From Noviherbaspirillum soli (GTDB lineage: Bacteria > Pseudomonadota > Gammaproteobacteria > Burkholderiales > Burkholderiaceae_D): a stretch of 64,000 nt of DNA. The stretch lies in NCBI RefSeq assembly GCF_015352955.1, contig NZ_JACYOX010000029.1, positions 1 through 64,000 on the forward strand. Reading direction: 5' to 3'. Within the stretch, counting starts at the first letter, position 1, and every line of letters begins with the position of its first letter. The position numbers and the translations under genes are program-made. The notes below the pieces were generated by a model. It did no database searches and had not been told where the DNA came from. It was given only the letters and a program-made list of their open reading frames with translations. Positions 8,254 to 16,712 of this stretch are shown here, piece after piece.

Positions 8254-8410
8254 TTGAGGTGAGCTTTTGCAGGGATCTGGGTGAGGTCCGGCAGGGACCA
8301 AGGTGAGACTGCACAGGGTTTCAACAGCATCTGGGTGAGGCCATACAGGGACCTCGGTGAGTGGAAACAGGGAGAGAATGTGCCTGAAGGTGAGGCCCTA
8401 CGGGGACCCG
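8254..8410 (+). repeat. Helically phased iteron cluster, core replication origin (candidate oriV)
   Basis: Six direct copies of GGTGAG-N5/6-(A/G)CAGGGA-like iterons, with GGTGAG starting at 8258, 8280, 8302, 8334, 8356 and 8389. The intervals are 22, 22, 32, 22 and 33 bp, that is two or three helical turns, placing all Rep sites on one face of the helix. The cluster lies between the AT-rich segment and the rep gene. It is strong evidence for an iteron-type origin. Confidence 0.85.
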
Positions 8411-8492
8411 GCATATTCAGCGAAGGAAGGGAGGTGAACATCATGCAACAACGGTGATTGCGTTCTTCTCACTTTTCGTGCACCATCCTCGC

Positions 8493-8523
8493 GGTGAGCC
8501 TGCCTGGTAGGCCGCTTCTCACC
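8493..8523. promoter_or_regulatory. Inverted half-iterons before rep, candidate autorepression operator
   Basis: GGTGAG at 8493-8498 and its complement CTCACC at 8518-8523, ending 10 bp before the rep ATG. In many Rep_3 replicons a Rep dimer represses its own gene through inverted half-iterons here. No good Shine-Dalgarno precedes rep, consistent with low expression. Confidence 0.6.
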
Positions 8524-8533
8524 ATATGACGCT

Positions 8534-9880
8534 ATGACAGCAAAAAAGAAAGCAGGCAAAACCAGCAGCAGCGGGAGTACCGAACTCAAGGAATTCCGCA
8601 AGACAAACGAGGCGATAGGCTTGCGCGTGTCAGAAGGGCGGCTGTCGCTGCTGTCGCGCAAGATATTCAATGTCATGGTGTACCACGCGCAGCGGATACG
8701 CCACAAGGGAGAGAATGCGCCGATCGACACGGAGGCGGCAAAGAACTATTACTGGATACCCCTGGCGGAACTGGCGCGTGATGCCGCCTATGACAGCCGC
8801 GACACCGAGCTCTTCAAGGAACAGGTGCAGGAACTGCAGAACATCCGGATCTTTTCCGAAGATGCGATCCAGTGGACCAGCGAGCGCCTGGTCTCCTCGG
8901 TGAAGCTGGTCAATCCACGCGGCCTGAAGAAGCAGGGCGGCATGCTCTGGTTTGGCTTTGCCTTTCCACCAGAGGTGGAAAGCATGGTGATGGCGCCCGG
9001 GTCCTATACCAAGCTGTCGGTGTACTACCAGGCCCTGCTGCGTTCAGGCGCCAGCCTGGCCTTGTATGAGATCTGCAGACGCTATGCGACCAATCCTTCC
9101 AAGCTCACCAACCGCGCCGAATGGGCATGGTGGTATGGCGCGCTGACTGGCAACCCGGTCAGTGATGCGATTCCGGAATATAAGTATTTCAAGCGTGACG
9201 TGCTGAAATACGCCATCAGCGAGATCAACATGGTCACCGACATCAATGTCGAGCTGATCGAGCACAAGCAGGGCCGCAAGATCGTCAGCCTGCAGTTCAA
9301 GGTGGAACCGGCTCAGCAGGAATCCCTGGCCCTGTCAGCGCCGCCCATTATCGATGGCGACCTGGTGCAGCGCATGATGGCGCTGGGCCTGTCGCAGGAG
9401 GATGCCTGCAATACCCTCGCAACCACCGAGGATGGCAAGCTGCGCGCCACGCTGGAGCTCACCGAAAGCCGCGTCAGCAATCCGCGGGCCGGGGCGATCG
9501 GATCGCCGGCGGGTTACTTCAAGCAGGCCCTGCGGGATGGTTATGCGTCGAATGTGGATATCGCAAGAAAGAATATCCAGAAGATGGAAAAGCCGCCCAG
9601 CATCGAGGCGTCGATCAATGCGATCCGCGAGCGTTTTCTTGCCGACCGGGCCAAGGATGCGCTGGGCATGTACAACGAATTGCCTGCCACCGACCAGAGC
9701 GACTGGTTGTTCCGTTTCAAGGAGAGTCCGGGTGCCAAGGGCTTGAACCTGTCACGCGGCTTGTCGACGGCGAGCGCGCGCTCCGCATTCAGCATGTGGT
9801 TTGCGCAGCAGCAGTGGGCAGAACCCACCGACACCGACCTGCTGGCCTTTGCCGCAGTCAACAGCATGCAGAAGGCTTGA
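8534..9880 (+). CDS. Rep_3-family replication initiator
   Basis: 448 residues. After a Lys/Ser-rich tail, residues about 20-250 match the tandem winged-helix initiator fold of Rep_3 (RepB/RepA/RepE) proteins: RLSLLSRKIFNVMVYHAQR, YYWIPLAELARDAAYDSRD, ERLVSSVKLV, GGMLWFGFAFPPEVESMV and LYEICRRYA, then a second winged helix (EYKYFKRDVLKYAISEINMVTDINVELIEHKQGRKI). The C-terminal 200 residues extend beyond the core and include a helical region (SPAGYFKQALRDGYASN) of unknown role. It should bind the iterons just upstream and open the origin. The start lies within 10 bp of an operator-like repeat. Convergent with a hypothetical gene behind a hairpin. Confidence 0.88.
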   Translation: MTAKKKAGKTSSSGSTELKEFRKTNEAIGLRVSEGRLSLLSRKIFNVMVYHAQRIRHKGENAPIDTEAAKNYYWIPLAELARDAAYDSRDTELFKEQVQELQNIRIFSEDAIQWTSERLVSSVKLVNPRGLKKQGGMLWFGFAFPPEVESMVMAPGSYTKLSVYYQALLRSGASLALYEICRRYATNPSKLTNRAEWAWWYGALTGNPVSDAIPEYKYFKRDVLKYAISEINMVTDINVELIEHKQGRKIVSLQFKVEPAQQESLALSAPPIIDGDLVQRMMALGLSQEDACNTLATTEDGKLRATLELTESRVSNPRAGAIGSPAGYFKQALRDGYASNVDIARKNIQKMEKPPSIEASINAIRERFLADRAKDALGMYNELPATDQSDWLFRFKESPGAKGLNLSRGLSTASARSAFSMWFAQQQWAEPTDTDLLAFAAVNSMQKA

Positions 9881-9917
9881 TACCAATCCTGATCCATCAC
9901 ATGAATCGGGATTGGTA
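9881..9917. terminator. Hairpin between rep and the convergent hypothetical gene
   Basis: 13-bp arms (TACCAATCCTGAT at 9881-9893 and its complement at 9905-9917, one mismatch) with an 11-base loop, starting right after the rep stop. No T-tract, so termination may be inefficient or of another kind. Confidence 0.55.
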
Positions 9918-9944
9918 TGAGCCATTTCAGGCCAGGAGCTGCGA

Positions 9945-10472
9945 TCAGAAGTACTTCTTGACCACTTCCGCGAAAGCTTCCTCGACCGGCTTGCCTTTCT
10001 TCAGCAGTTGGTCGATCTCGCCGGAGTATTCCGCAATGCGCGCCGGCAGCGTCGCCCGGTTGGATTTGAAATAGGCATAGCGTGCGGCCGCAACCTGCTC
10101 GTCCAGTCGCGCAGCCGCCGTCTTGGTCGGACCGCTGGCGCTTTTTACCACGCGGCCTGTGCGGCTGCCGCCGCGGGCGCTGGCGCCATAGCCCGACAGG
10201 GCCGTATTGAGCTGTTCAGCGCTCATCACCGGCGTTGCATTGGCGCCAGCGAACAGTTCTTCCTGGCCCTGCAGCAGGTGATGCTGACGGTCAAAGGCAA
10301 TCGCCTTGCCCATGTCGTTGATGACCTGATAGCTGGGCTCGGCGCCGCCGCTGGTCAATGAAAATTGTACCCGGTCGCCGTAGGCGGCCATTTTTTCAAG
10401 CACGCCCTTGGCGTACTCGGCTGGCAGGGTGGCAATGTCGCCATTCCAGCGCTTGGTTCTGGTAGCACTCAA
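9945..10472 (-). CDS. Hypothetical protein, 175 aa, beside rep
   Basis: I do not recognise this family. The frame begins at a TTG (10472) with GGAG about ten bases ahead; no upstream ATG fits. The protein is soluble, with an N-terminal region (GDIATLPAEYAKGVLEKMAAYGDRVQFSL), a small Gly/Ser/Arg-rich basic linker (SARGGSRTGRVVKSASG) and a C-terminal helical region ending VEEAFAEVVKKYF. The basic linker might contact DNA. It converges on rep and sits between rep and a helicase gene, so a replicon-maintenance role is conceivable, but this is inference from position. Confidence 0.6.
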   Translation of the reverse strand: MSATRTKRWNGDIATLPAEYAKGVLEKMAAYGDRVQFSLTSGGAEPSYQVINDMGKAIAFDRQHHLLQGQEELFAGANATPVMSAEQLNTALSGYGASARGGSRTGRVVKSASGPTKTAAARLDEQVAAARYAYFKSNRATLPARIAEYSGEIDQLLKKGKPVEEAFAEVVKKYF

Positions 10473-10771
10473 TGTTCAGGTTCTCCGAGGGAATAAGCAG
10501 CAGGCTTGAAGGCTGGCATGATGCCAGCCGCCCGCCGTCGATCAATTTATGACACGGCAGTTGCCGCTTCGTTCTGGCGCCGCTTCAAACCGTTGCAGCA
10601 GGAAGGGTTGCCGGTACGCAGTCACGGGCGCTGGCCAGGCTGCCTGGTTTTCGCACCAGGAATCCGGGCCATCGGCCCGGCATCGCAGATGTCTGCTTTC
10701 ACGGCAGCCGTGTCAGGAGCGTTATTGTACAGCGCGCCCCGGCCCTCCCGGAAAACGGCGCCATCATGCGC
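10473..10771. other. Intergenic segment, helicase to hypothetical gene
   Basis: 299 bp upstream of the 175-aa gene and downstream of the helicase gene. The only clear structure is a perfect 7-bp hairpin, CCGGGCC-ATC-GGCCCGG, at 10664-10680. No T-tract and no convincing ORF. Confidence 0.4.
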
Positions 10772-12214
10772 TCAGGGCGCGCCCAGCTTGCCCGTCTGCA
10801 CCGCATCCAGCACCGCCTGCAACTGGCTGTTCAGTTCCACCGCATGCCGCGCCCGTGTCAGGGCGACATAGAGCAGGTTGACCTCCTGCTCGAAGGCGTG
10901 CGCGTCCATTGCGCCAAGATTGGGTCGGCCCTTCTTGTCGACCAGATCGTGAAAGTCATCGTCGAGCAGCACCTGGTCGAACTCCAGGCCCTTGGAGCGG
11001 TGCGCCGTCATCAGCAGCAGATTGGCTTCGCCTGGCTGCGCGCAGGCACTGGTGCTGACCTGGTCGATCAGGCGGGGCAGGGCGGCGCCGTATTCCTTGA
11101 CGACGGACACTACCGACAGGATGTCCTTGTCCACGGTCTCGCGGCCATACAGCGCCAGCGCGTCGAAATTCTCGAAGGCACGGTAGAAGCCGTCCTTGAC
11201 GAGGTCGGCGCGGCCGCTCCAGAGATGATGCACATCGGTCAGCTTGCCAAGCAGGTAATTCTGCACGCCACCGACGAAATGGATACGGCTGCGGTCGACA
11301 GCCTGCACCGCCTGCGAGAACACCGAGGCGTTGGTGCGGCAGATGATCGCATGGGAACGGCTGCGGTCGATCCGGAATGGCGACGCAGCCATGACGCCGC
11401 TGCCTCTGATCGACTGACGTTCCCCCTTGAGCGCATGCAGCAGCAGACTCGCGATCCTGGCGACTGGTTCGCCGAAGCGCATCGAATGGGTCAGGTAGTG
11501 GACCTCGCCTTCAGGCAGCCGGTCCATCGCATTGATGCTGCCGCGGAATCCATAGATGGATTGGTGGCGGTCGCCCACCAGCACCTTGCCGCAGCGCTGC
11601 GAAAAAACGATATCGGCGGTAACGGGATTGGTGTCCTGTGCCTCATCAAGCAGGATGATGTCATGCCGTCGCGTCAGCAGCGGACGGGACAACTGGTACA
11701 GCTTCAGATAACCGTCATGCGGCAGCGGCACGGCCTTGCCGGCGTCGGTCATGTCGTTCCACAGCCGCCGGGCAGCCGCGGCAAACTGCTGGCGGTCCGA
11801 CATGGCCAACTCAAACGGCACATGCTCGACGCCTATGGCCGCGTCGGCGGACACCATGAAGCTTTCTACCGTGCGCACCAGGAGGTCGGCCATGGCCGCG
11901 GTGACGCCCTGGTAGAGCTGCATGATGTCGTTGGGACGCAGCGGCGACAGCTTGTGGCGATAGCGATGGCCCAGCGCAGTGTAGGCCAGCGAATGGATGG
12001 TGCGGCATGTGGCGTTGGGCGGAAAGCTGAGCGCGGCTTCGCTCGCGGTGGCCTTGTTGAATGCCAGGTACAGGATGCGCTGATCCGGCCGCGCCAGCGC
12101 GTATTCGCGCAGCGTGGTGGTCTTGCCGGTGCCGGCATAGGCATTGACCACCAGGTTGGCGGCGGTGCTCTGCACCACCGCCGCCTGTTCCCCGGTCAGA
12201 ACGATGCGGTTCAC
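10772..12214 (-). CDS. Superfamily 1 (UvrD/Rep-like) DNA helicase
   Basis: 480 residues, shorter than UvrD (about 720). The helicase motifs are visible in order: Q-motif (LTGEQAAVVQS), Walker A AYAGTGKTTT (about 25-34), Ia (YLAFNKATASEA), II LLDEAQDTNP, III (VGDRHQSIYGFRGS), V (LLMTAHRSKGLEFDQVLL) and VI (LLYVALTRARHAVEL). The compact layout recalls the FBH1-like branch. It probably unwinds or strips proteins from DNA during repair or fork restart. It starts with GTG and overlaps the end of the M20 peptidase gene by four bases (GTGA), so the two are translationally coupled though functionally unlike. Position near the origin may be coincidental. Confidence 0.85.
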   Translation of the reverse strand: MNRIVLTGEQAAVVQSTAANLVVNAYAGTGKTTTLREYALARPDQRILYLAFNKATASEAALSFPPNATCRTIHSLAYTALGHRYRHKLSPLRPNDIMQLYQGVTAAMADLLVRTVESFMVSADAAIGVEHVPFELAMSDRQQFAAAARRLWNDMTDAGKAVPLPHDGYLKLYQLSRPLLTRRHDIILLDEAQDTNPVTADIVFSQRCGKVLVGDRHQSIYGFRGSINAMDRLPEGEVHYLTHSMRFGEPVARIASLLLHALKGERQSIRGSGVMAASPFRIDRSRSHAIICRTNASVFSQAVQAVDRSRIHFVGGVQNYLLGKLTDVHHLWSGRADLVKDGFYRAFENFDALALYGRETVDKDILSVVSVVKEYGAALPRLIDQVSTSACAQPGEANLLLMTAHRSKGLEFDQVLLDDDFHDLVDKKGRPNLGAMDAHAFEQEVNLLYVALTRARHAVELNSQLQAVLDAVQTGKLGAP

Positions 12215-13476
12215 GCTGCTTTTTCGCTTTCCTGGCTCCAGGCAGTCAGGAAGTCGAACAGGGTCATCGCAATGACCTTGGTGGCGGCGCGCAAGTCGTC
12301 CAGCACCAGATGCTCGTCGGCCTGCTTGGCATTGGATTCAAGCACCGTGCGCGGGCCGGCGCCGTACAGCACGGCCGGGATGCCGTGCTCGCTGTAGAGC
12401 CGGGCATCGGTATAGAGCTGCGAGCCAAGCGCGGTGATCTCCTCGCCGAGCACTTCGCGCGCGTTGCGGCGCAGGCTGTCGACCAGCTTCTCCTGGCCGG
12501 GCAGGGGCCGCAGCGCATGGGCCAGAAGCAGCCGCCGGATCTCGACACGTATGCCCGGCAGGCCTCGCACCGCTTCCTCGATCAGCCGGCGCACGCCCGC
12601 CTCGACCTGCGCCGGGTCTTCTTCCGGAATCATGCGCCTGTCCATTTTCAGCACGACCTTGCCGGGCACCACGTTGGTATCGGTGCCGCCGTCGATGCGA
12701 CCGACGATCATGGTCGGATGGCTGATGCCGGCAATCGCGGAACGGATGGATTTCAGGCGCGGCACTTCCGCATAGATCGCATTGAGGACCCGGGTGGCGG
12801 CCTGCAGGGCGTCATGTCCGGTCTCGGGAATCGATCCGTGCGTGGCCTTGCCATGCACCGTCACTTCGAACTGCAGGCAGGCATTGTGCGCATTGACCAC
12901 GTTATAGCTGAAGCCGGCGCCGATCAGATAGTCGGGCCGGGTCAGGCCCTGCTCGAGCAGCCAGCCCGGCCCCAGGTTGCCGCCAAACTCCTCGTCATAG
13001 GTGAAATGCAGTTCCAGCGCGCCGCGCAGCGGCAATCCCAGCGCCTCGATTGCCCTTGCCGCAAACAGGTAGGTCGCGAAATCCGACTTCGACACCGCGG
13101 CGGCGCGGCCATACATCCGGCCATCCTCGATGACGGCGCCATAGGGCGGCCTGGTCCATCCTTCGCCAGGCGGAACCACGTCGCCATGCGCGTTGAGCGC
13201 CAGCGTCGGCCCGCCATCGGCATAGCGCCGCCGCACGATCAGGTTGGTAATGCTGGCCATGCCGTAGTCATGCACGGTCTGCTGCGGCACGGGATGCTCT
13301 TCAACCTGCCAGCCCAGCTGCCCGATCATTGCGGCGACGGCCCTGGCATGGGGCGCGTTGTCGCCGGGCGGGGTGTCGGTGGGAATGCGCACGATGTCGG
13401 CAAGAAAGCCGACTTCCTCATCGAAATGCGCATCGATCCAGGAAGCCAGCCTTGCATGGGGAGAAGAGGAAGTCAT
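12211..13476 (-). CDS. M20 family metallopeptidase / deacylase (ArgE/DapE-like)
   Basis: 421 residues from the ATG at 13476, which has GAAAGA ahead of it; an upstream in-frame ATG at 13545 lacks a ribosome-binding site. M20 features: LNAHGDVVPPGEGW (metal His and Asp), FTYDEEFGGNLGPG (catalytic and metal Glu pair), a dimerisation domain with VTVHGKATHGSIPETGHDA, and GGTDTNVVPGKVVLKMDRRM. Cytoplasmic, with no signal peptide. It hydrolyses an amide bond in an N-acyl amino acid or small peptide; the substrate cannot be told from sequence. Overlaps the helicase start by four bases. Confidence 0.85.
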   Translation of the reverse strand: MTSSSPHARLASWIDAHFDEEVGFLADIVRIPTDTPPGDNAPHARAVAAMIGQLGWQVEEHPVPQQTVHDYGMASITNLIVRRRYADGGPTLALNAHGDVVPPGEGWTRPPYGAVIEDGRMYGRAAAVSKSDFATYLFAARAIEALGLPLRGALELHFTYDEEFGGNLGPGWLLEQGLTRPDYLIGAGFSYNVVNAHNACLQFEVTVHGKATHGSIPETGHDALQAATRVLNAIYAEVPRLKSIRSAIAGISHPTMIVGRIDGGTDTNVVPGKVVLKMDRRMIPEEDPAQVEAGVRRLIEEAVRGLPGIRVEIRRLLLAHALRPLPGQEKLVDSLRRNAREVLGEEITALGSQLYTDARLYSEHGIPAVLYGAGPRTVLESNAKQADEHLVLDDLRAATKVIAMTLFDFLTAWSQESEKAA

Positions 13477-13617
13477 TGGTCTTTCGGGCCAGGGATAGGC
13501 GGCAATGGGCGCCGGCGGTGAACAGGGGAAATCGGAGGAGGCCATTATATAAAGTTTGCCCCGAGCCGGTCATGCGGATGCAGGAGTGCAGCGCCTGGCC
13601 ACTGCGGGCAGGCTGAA

Positions 13618-13649
13618 CATGCCCTGTCCGGACGGGAATGCAGGGCATG
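13618..13649 (-). terminator. Hairpin downstream of the arn cluster
   Basis: Perfect 9-bp arms, CATGCCCTG at 13618-13626 and CAGGGCATG at 13641-13649, about 70 bp beyond the last arn gene. No long T-tract, so it is a candidate transcript end only. Confidence 0.45.
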
Positions 13650-13720
13650 CATGCTGTCTCGGCAAGGATCGCCTGTCTCAGCGGGAGCAGGCCTGCATCG
13701 CCACGCAGACTGCCGGCATG

Positions 13721-14626
13721 CTACGGAATCCGCAGAAGCGGCAGATCCTGCTCCGGCAGCGCGCCGCCATCGATATCGGCCTCAAGCACGCGCAGGCAGC
13801 CGCCGCCGAGCGGATAGAGGGTGTGCGAGCCGTCCCGGAATTCGAGCATGCCGGGCTTCCCGGCGGGCGCCGGCTGATCCACTACCCGGGTGCGCCATAC
13901 ATGCAGCCTGCCGCCGGGGAGGTCGGCGAAGGCGCCGGGAAAGGGATGCGTCACGGCACGCACCAGGTCGTGGATGCGTCGTGCCGGCTGGCGCCAGTCG
14001 ATGCGGCCGTCTTCGGCGGTGCGCCCACCGAAATAAGCGCCTTGCGACAGGTCTTGCGGCGTCAGTGTGGCGGTGCCGGCGATGAGCCTGGGCAGCGCGC
14101 GATCCAGGCAAATCTCGCCTGCAACCATCACTTTCGTAAACACGTCCTGCGCGGTGTCGTCCGGAAGTATCGGCACGGCCTGCTGGTCCACCAGCGCGCC
14201 ATTGTCGGGCTTGATGTTCATCACATGCAGGCTGGCGCCGGTTTCCCGTTCGCCATGGATGATGGCCCAGTTCACCGGCACCCGGCCACGGTACTTGGGC
14301 AGCAGCGAGCCGTGCAGATTGAAGGCGCCCAGCCTGGCCGTGGCCAGCAGCGGCGCTTTCAGCATCAGCCGGTAATAGAAGCTGAACAGGAAATCGGCAT
14401 CAAGCGCGGCCACCCGTGCAACAACGTCGTCGGCGTTGGGGTCGGCAGGCGTAATGCAGGCAATGCCATATTCGCGGCAGACTTCCCGCACCGATGCAAA
14501 CCAGATCTGTTCGCCGGGATTGTCTTCATGGGTAATCACGAGCCGTACGTCGATACCATGGGCCAGCAGCACCTTCAGCGAGCGCACGCCGACGTTATGA
14601 TAGGCAAACACCACTGCGGAGGTCAT
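13721..14626 (-). CDS. arnA (N-terminal part): UDP-4-amino-4-deoxy-L-arabinose formyltransferase (stand-alone ArnA N-terminal part)
   Basis: 301 residues, equivalent to the first half of E. coli ArnA. It transfers a formyl group from N10-formyltetrahydrofolate to UDP-L-Ara4N. The catalytic triad of this family is in place: N103 and H105 in FNLHGSLLPKYRGR, and D141 in KPDNGALVDQQ. The C-terminal OB-like subdomain follows (GRIDWRQPARRIHDLVRAVTHPFPGAF). The decarboxylase half is a separate gene more than 4 kb away. The ATG overlaps the arnC stop by four bases. Last gene of the cluster. Confidence 0.92.
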   Translation of the reverse strand: MTSAVVFAYHNVGVRSLKVLLAHGIDVRLVITHEDNPGEQIWFASVREVCREYGIACITPADPNADDVVARVAALDADFLFSFYYRLMLKAPLLATARLGAFNLHGSLLPKYRGRVPVNWAIIHGERETGASLHVMNIKPDNGALVDQQAVPILPDDTAQDVFTKVMVAGEICLDRALPRLIAGTATLTPQDLSQGAYFGGRTAEDGRIDWRQPARRIHDLVRAVTHPFPGAFADLPGGRLHVWRTRVVDQPAPAGKPGMLEFRDGSHTLYPLGGGCLRVLEADIDGGALPEQDLPLLRIP

Positions 14627-15594
14627 ACCGTCTGGTCTTCCTGCAAATGGGTTTGCTCCAGCACCGCGGACACCATGTAGCGTGGCCGCTTGCGCACTTC
14701 GAAATAGATTCGGCCGACATATTCGCCCAGCAGCCCGAGTCCGAACAGGGCCAGCCCGATCAGGAAGAAGGCAATGCCGAAGAGGGTAAACAAGCCGCCT
14801 TCTTCCGGCCCCACGATGAGCCGGCGCAGCAGCAGGTAAGCGACCAGGAATCCCGAGCCCAGGGACACCACCATGCCCAGCAGGGAAAACAGCTGCAGGG
14901 GCATCACCGAAAAGCCTGTCATCAGGTCGAAGTTCAGGCGCACCAGCTTGTACAGCGAGTATTTCGATTCTCCCGCGTACCGCTCCTCATGTCCCACCAC
15001 CACCTCGGTGGGGTTGCGGGCAAAGGTATAGGCAAGCGCCGGTATGAAGGTATGGCTTTCCTGGCACTGGTTGATGGTGTCCACGATGTGCCTGCCGTAG
15101 GCCCGCATCATGCAGCCCTGGTCCGTCATCCGGATGTCGGTCGTGCGCTCCCGTACCCGGTTCACGAAGCGGCTGGCCGAGTGCCGCCACCAGCTGTCGT
15201 TGCGCTGGCGACGGATCGAGCCGACATAATCATGTCCCTGGTCCATCGCTGAGAGCAGCAGCGGGATGTCTTCGGGCGGATTCTGCAGATCGGCATCGAG
15301 CGTGATGATCCTGCTGCCGCGCGAAAAGCTGAAGCCGGCGAGGATGGCGCTGTGCTGCCCGAAATTGTTGGTGAAGAGGACGACGCGCGTCACGTCCGGC
15401 CTGCGGCGGAACTGCTCCGCCAGCAGGGCGGCCGAGCGGTCGCGGCTGCCATCGTTGATGAACAGGATTTCATAGGAGACGCCAAGGCCGTCCATCACGG
15501 GGTAGAGGCGGTCGAAAAGGCTTTCCAGGCAGGCCTCTTCGTTAAAGACGGGAATGACGAGCGAGATCTGGGGGCTTTGGATATGGCTGTCCAT
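14623..15594 (-). CDS. arnC: Undecaprenyl-phosphate 4-deoxy-4-formamido-L-arabinose transferase
   Basis: 323-residue GT2 glycosyltransferase. It moves formylated L-Ara4N from UDP to undecaprenyl phosphate on the inner leaflet. The N-terminal GT-A domain has SLVIPVFNEEACLESL, the nucleotide/metal motif LDADLQNPPEDIP and DQGCMMRAYGRHIV. Two C-terminal membrane helices (about 235-260 and 270-295) anchor it, as in ArnC. It could be confused with DPM1-like or GtrB transferases, but the flanking arn genes settle it. Its start overlaps the arnB stop (TGATG). Confidence 0.92.
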   Translation of the reverse strand: MDSHIQSPQISLVIPVFNEEACLESLFDRLYPVMDGLGVSYEILFINDGSRDRSAALLAEQFRRRPDVTRVVLFTNNFGQHSAILAGFSFSRGSRIITLDADLQNPPEDIPLLLSAMDQGHDYVGSIRRQRNDSWWRHSASRFVNRVRERTTDIRMTDQGCMMRAYGRHIVDTINQCQESHTFIPALAYTFARNPTEVVVGHEERYAGESKYSLYKLVRLNFDLMTGFSVMPLQLFSLLGMVVSLGSGFLVAYLLLRRLIVGPEEGGLFTLFGIAFFLIGLALFGLGLLGEYVGRIYFEVRKRPRYMVSAVLEQTHLQEDQTV

Positions 15595-16712
15595 CAGTAG
15601 CCTTTGATAATGGCCAGCAATGCGGCGCAGACGCGCTCGACATCGCCTTCATTCATCTGGGGAAACAGCGGCAGTGTCAGGATGCGCGATGCCACCGATT
15701 CGGTGTGGGGCAGGTCGCCGGGGCGCCAGCCAAGGTTGCGATACAGCGTGGTGGTGTGTATCGCCGGGTAATGAACGCCGGAGCCGATGCCGGCCGCCTT
15801 CAGCGATGCAATCACTGCAGGCCGGCGCGACGCGAGCGACTCCGGCAGCAGTACCTGGAACATATGCCAGTTGGTCTGCTCGAAGTCGGCGGGCGGCAAT
15901 CCGAGGCCCGCTGCCTGCAGCTTTTCCAGATACAGGCGCGCAAGGCCGCGGCGGCGGGCATTGGCTTCATCGAGATGCGCCAGCTGGCCCAGGCCGATGG
16001 CCGCGCCGATGTCGGTCAGGTTGGCCTTGCCGCCCAGGATGTCGCAGTCGTAGGTGCCGTCCGGCGAGCGGGTCACGCCCTGCAGCCTGAGCTTCTCGAA
16101 CAGCGTGGCCTCGGCGGCATCGTTGACCATCAGGCAGCCGCCTTCGCCGGTCGTCATGTTCTTGTTCGGATGAAAGCTCAATGCCACCAGGTCGCCGGTG
16201 CTGCCGATTTCCCGGCCCTTCCAGTTCGCGCCCTGCGATTGCGCCGCATCCTCCAGCACGCGCAGCCGGTGATGGCTGGCAATGTCGTAGAGCCTGTCGC
16301 GGTCGACCGGAAAGCCGGCCAGGTCCACCGGTATGATGGCCGAGGTCTTCGGCGTCACGGCCGCGGCGACCAGGTCGAGATCGATCAGCCGGGTGGCCGG
16401 ATCGATGTCGACGAACACGGGCCTGGCGCCGACCGCAAGGATGACATTGGCGGTCGCCACCCAGGACAGCGAGGTGGTGATCACCTCGTCGCCAGGCTTG
16501 ACGCCGGCGATGCGCAGACCGAATTCCAGCGCCGCGGTGGCGGAGGAGGCGAGGCGGACCAGCCGCCCGCCGGCGCGTGCCGACAAGGCCGCTTCCAGCG
16601 CAGCGCATTTCGGCCCGGTGGTGAGCCAGCCGGAACGCAGCACGGCGGCGACGCTTTCGATGGTGGCCTCGTCGATCGACGGGCGGGTAAAGGGAAGAAA
16701 TTCAGGATTCAT
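15594..16712 (-). CDS. arnB: UDP-4-amino-4-deoxy-L-arabinose aminotransferase
   Basis: 372 residues from the ATG at 16712; the frame extends upstream but that part overlaps the flippase gene and reads as non-protein. DegT/DnrJ/EryC1 fold PLP enzyme converting UDP-4-keto-pentose to UDP-L-Ara4N with glutamate as donor. Visible are GWLTTGPKCAALE, ASSATAALEF, DAAQSQGA and the PLP lysine K184 in SFHPNKNMTTGEGG. C-terminal HYPAIHTTTLYRNLGW is typical of ArnB/PglE-type enzymes. The start overlaps the small flippase gene by four bases. Confidence 0.93.
   Translation of the reverse strand: MNPEFLPFTRPSIDEATIESVAAVLRSGWLTTGPKCAALEAALSARAGGRLVRLASSATAALEFGLRIAGVKPGDEVITTSLSWVATANVILAVGARPVFVDIDPATRLIDLDLVAAAVTPKTSAIIPVDLAGFPVDRDRLYDIASHHRLRVLEDAAQSQGANWKGREIGSTGDLVALSFHPNKNMTTGEGGCLMVNDAAEATLFEKLRLQGVTRSPDGTYDCDILGGKANLTDIGAAIGLGQLAHLDEANARRRGLARLYLEKLQAAGLGLPPADFEQTNWHMFQVLLPESLASRRPAVIASLKAAGIGSGVHYPAIHTTTLYRNLGWRPGDLPHTESVASRILTLPLFPQMNEGDVERVCAALLAIIKGY

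Noticed and set aside
7040-8533. DnaA boxes in the origin
   Set aside because: Only weak matches such as TTATCAAAA and TTATTCATC were seen; none reaches a convincing consensus.
10766-12397. A 543-codon plus-strand frame opposite the helicase gene
   Set aside because: Antisense shadow; the minus strand carries all SF1 helicase motifs.
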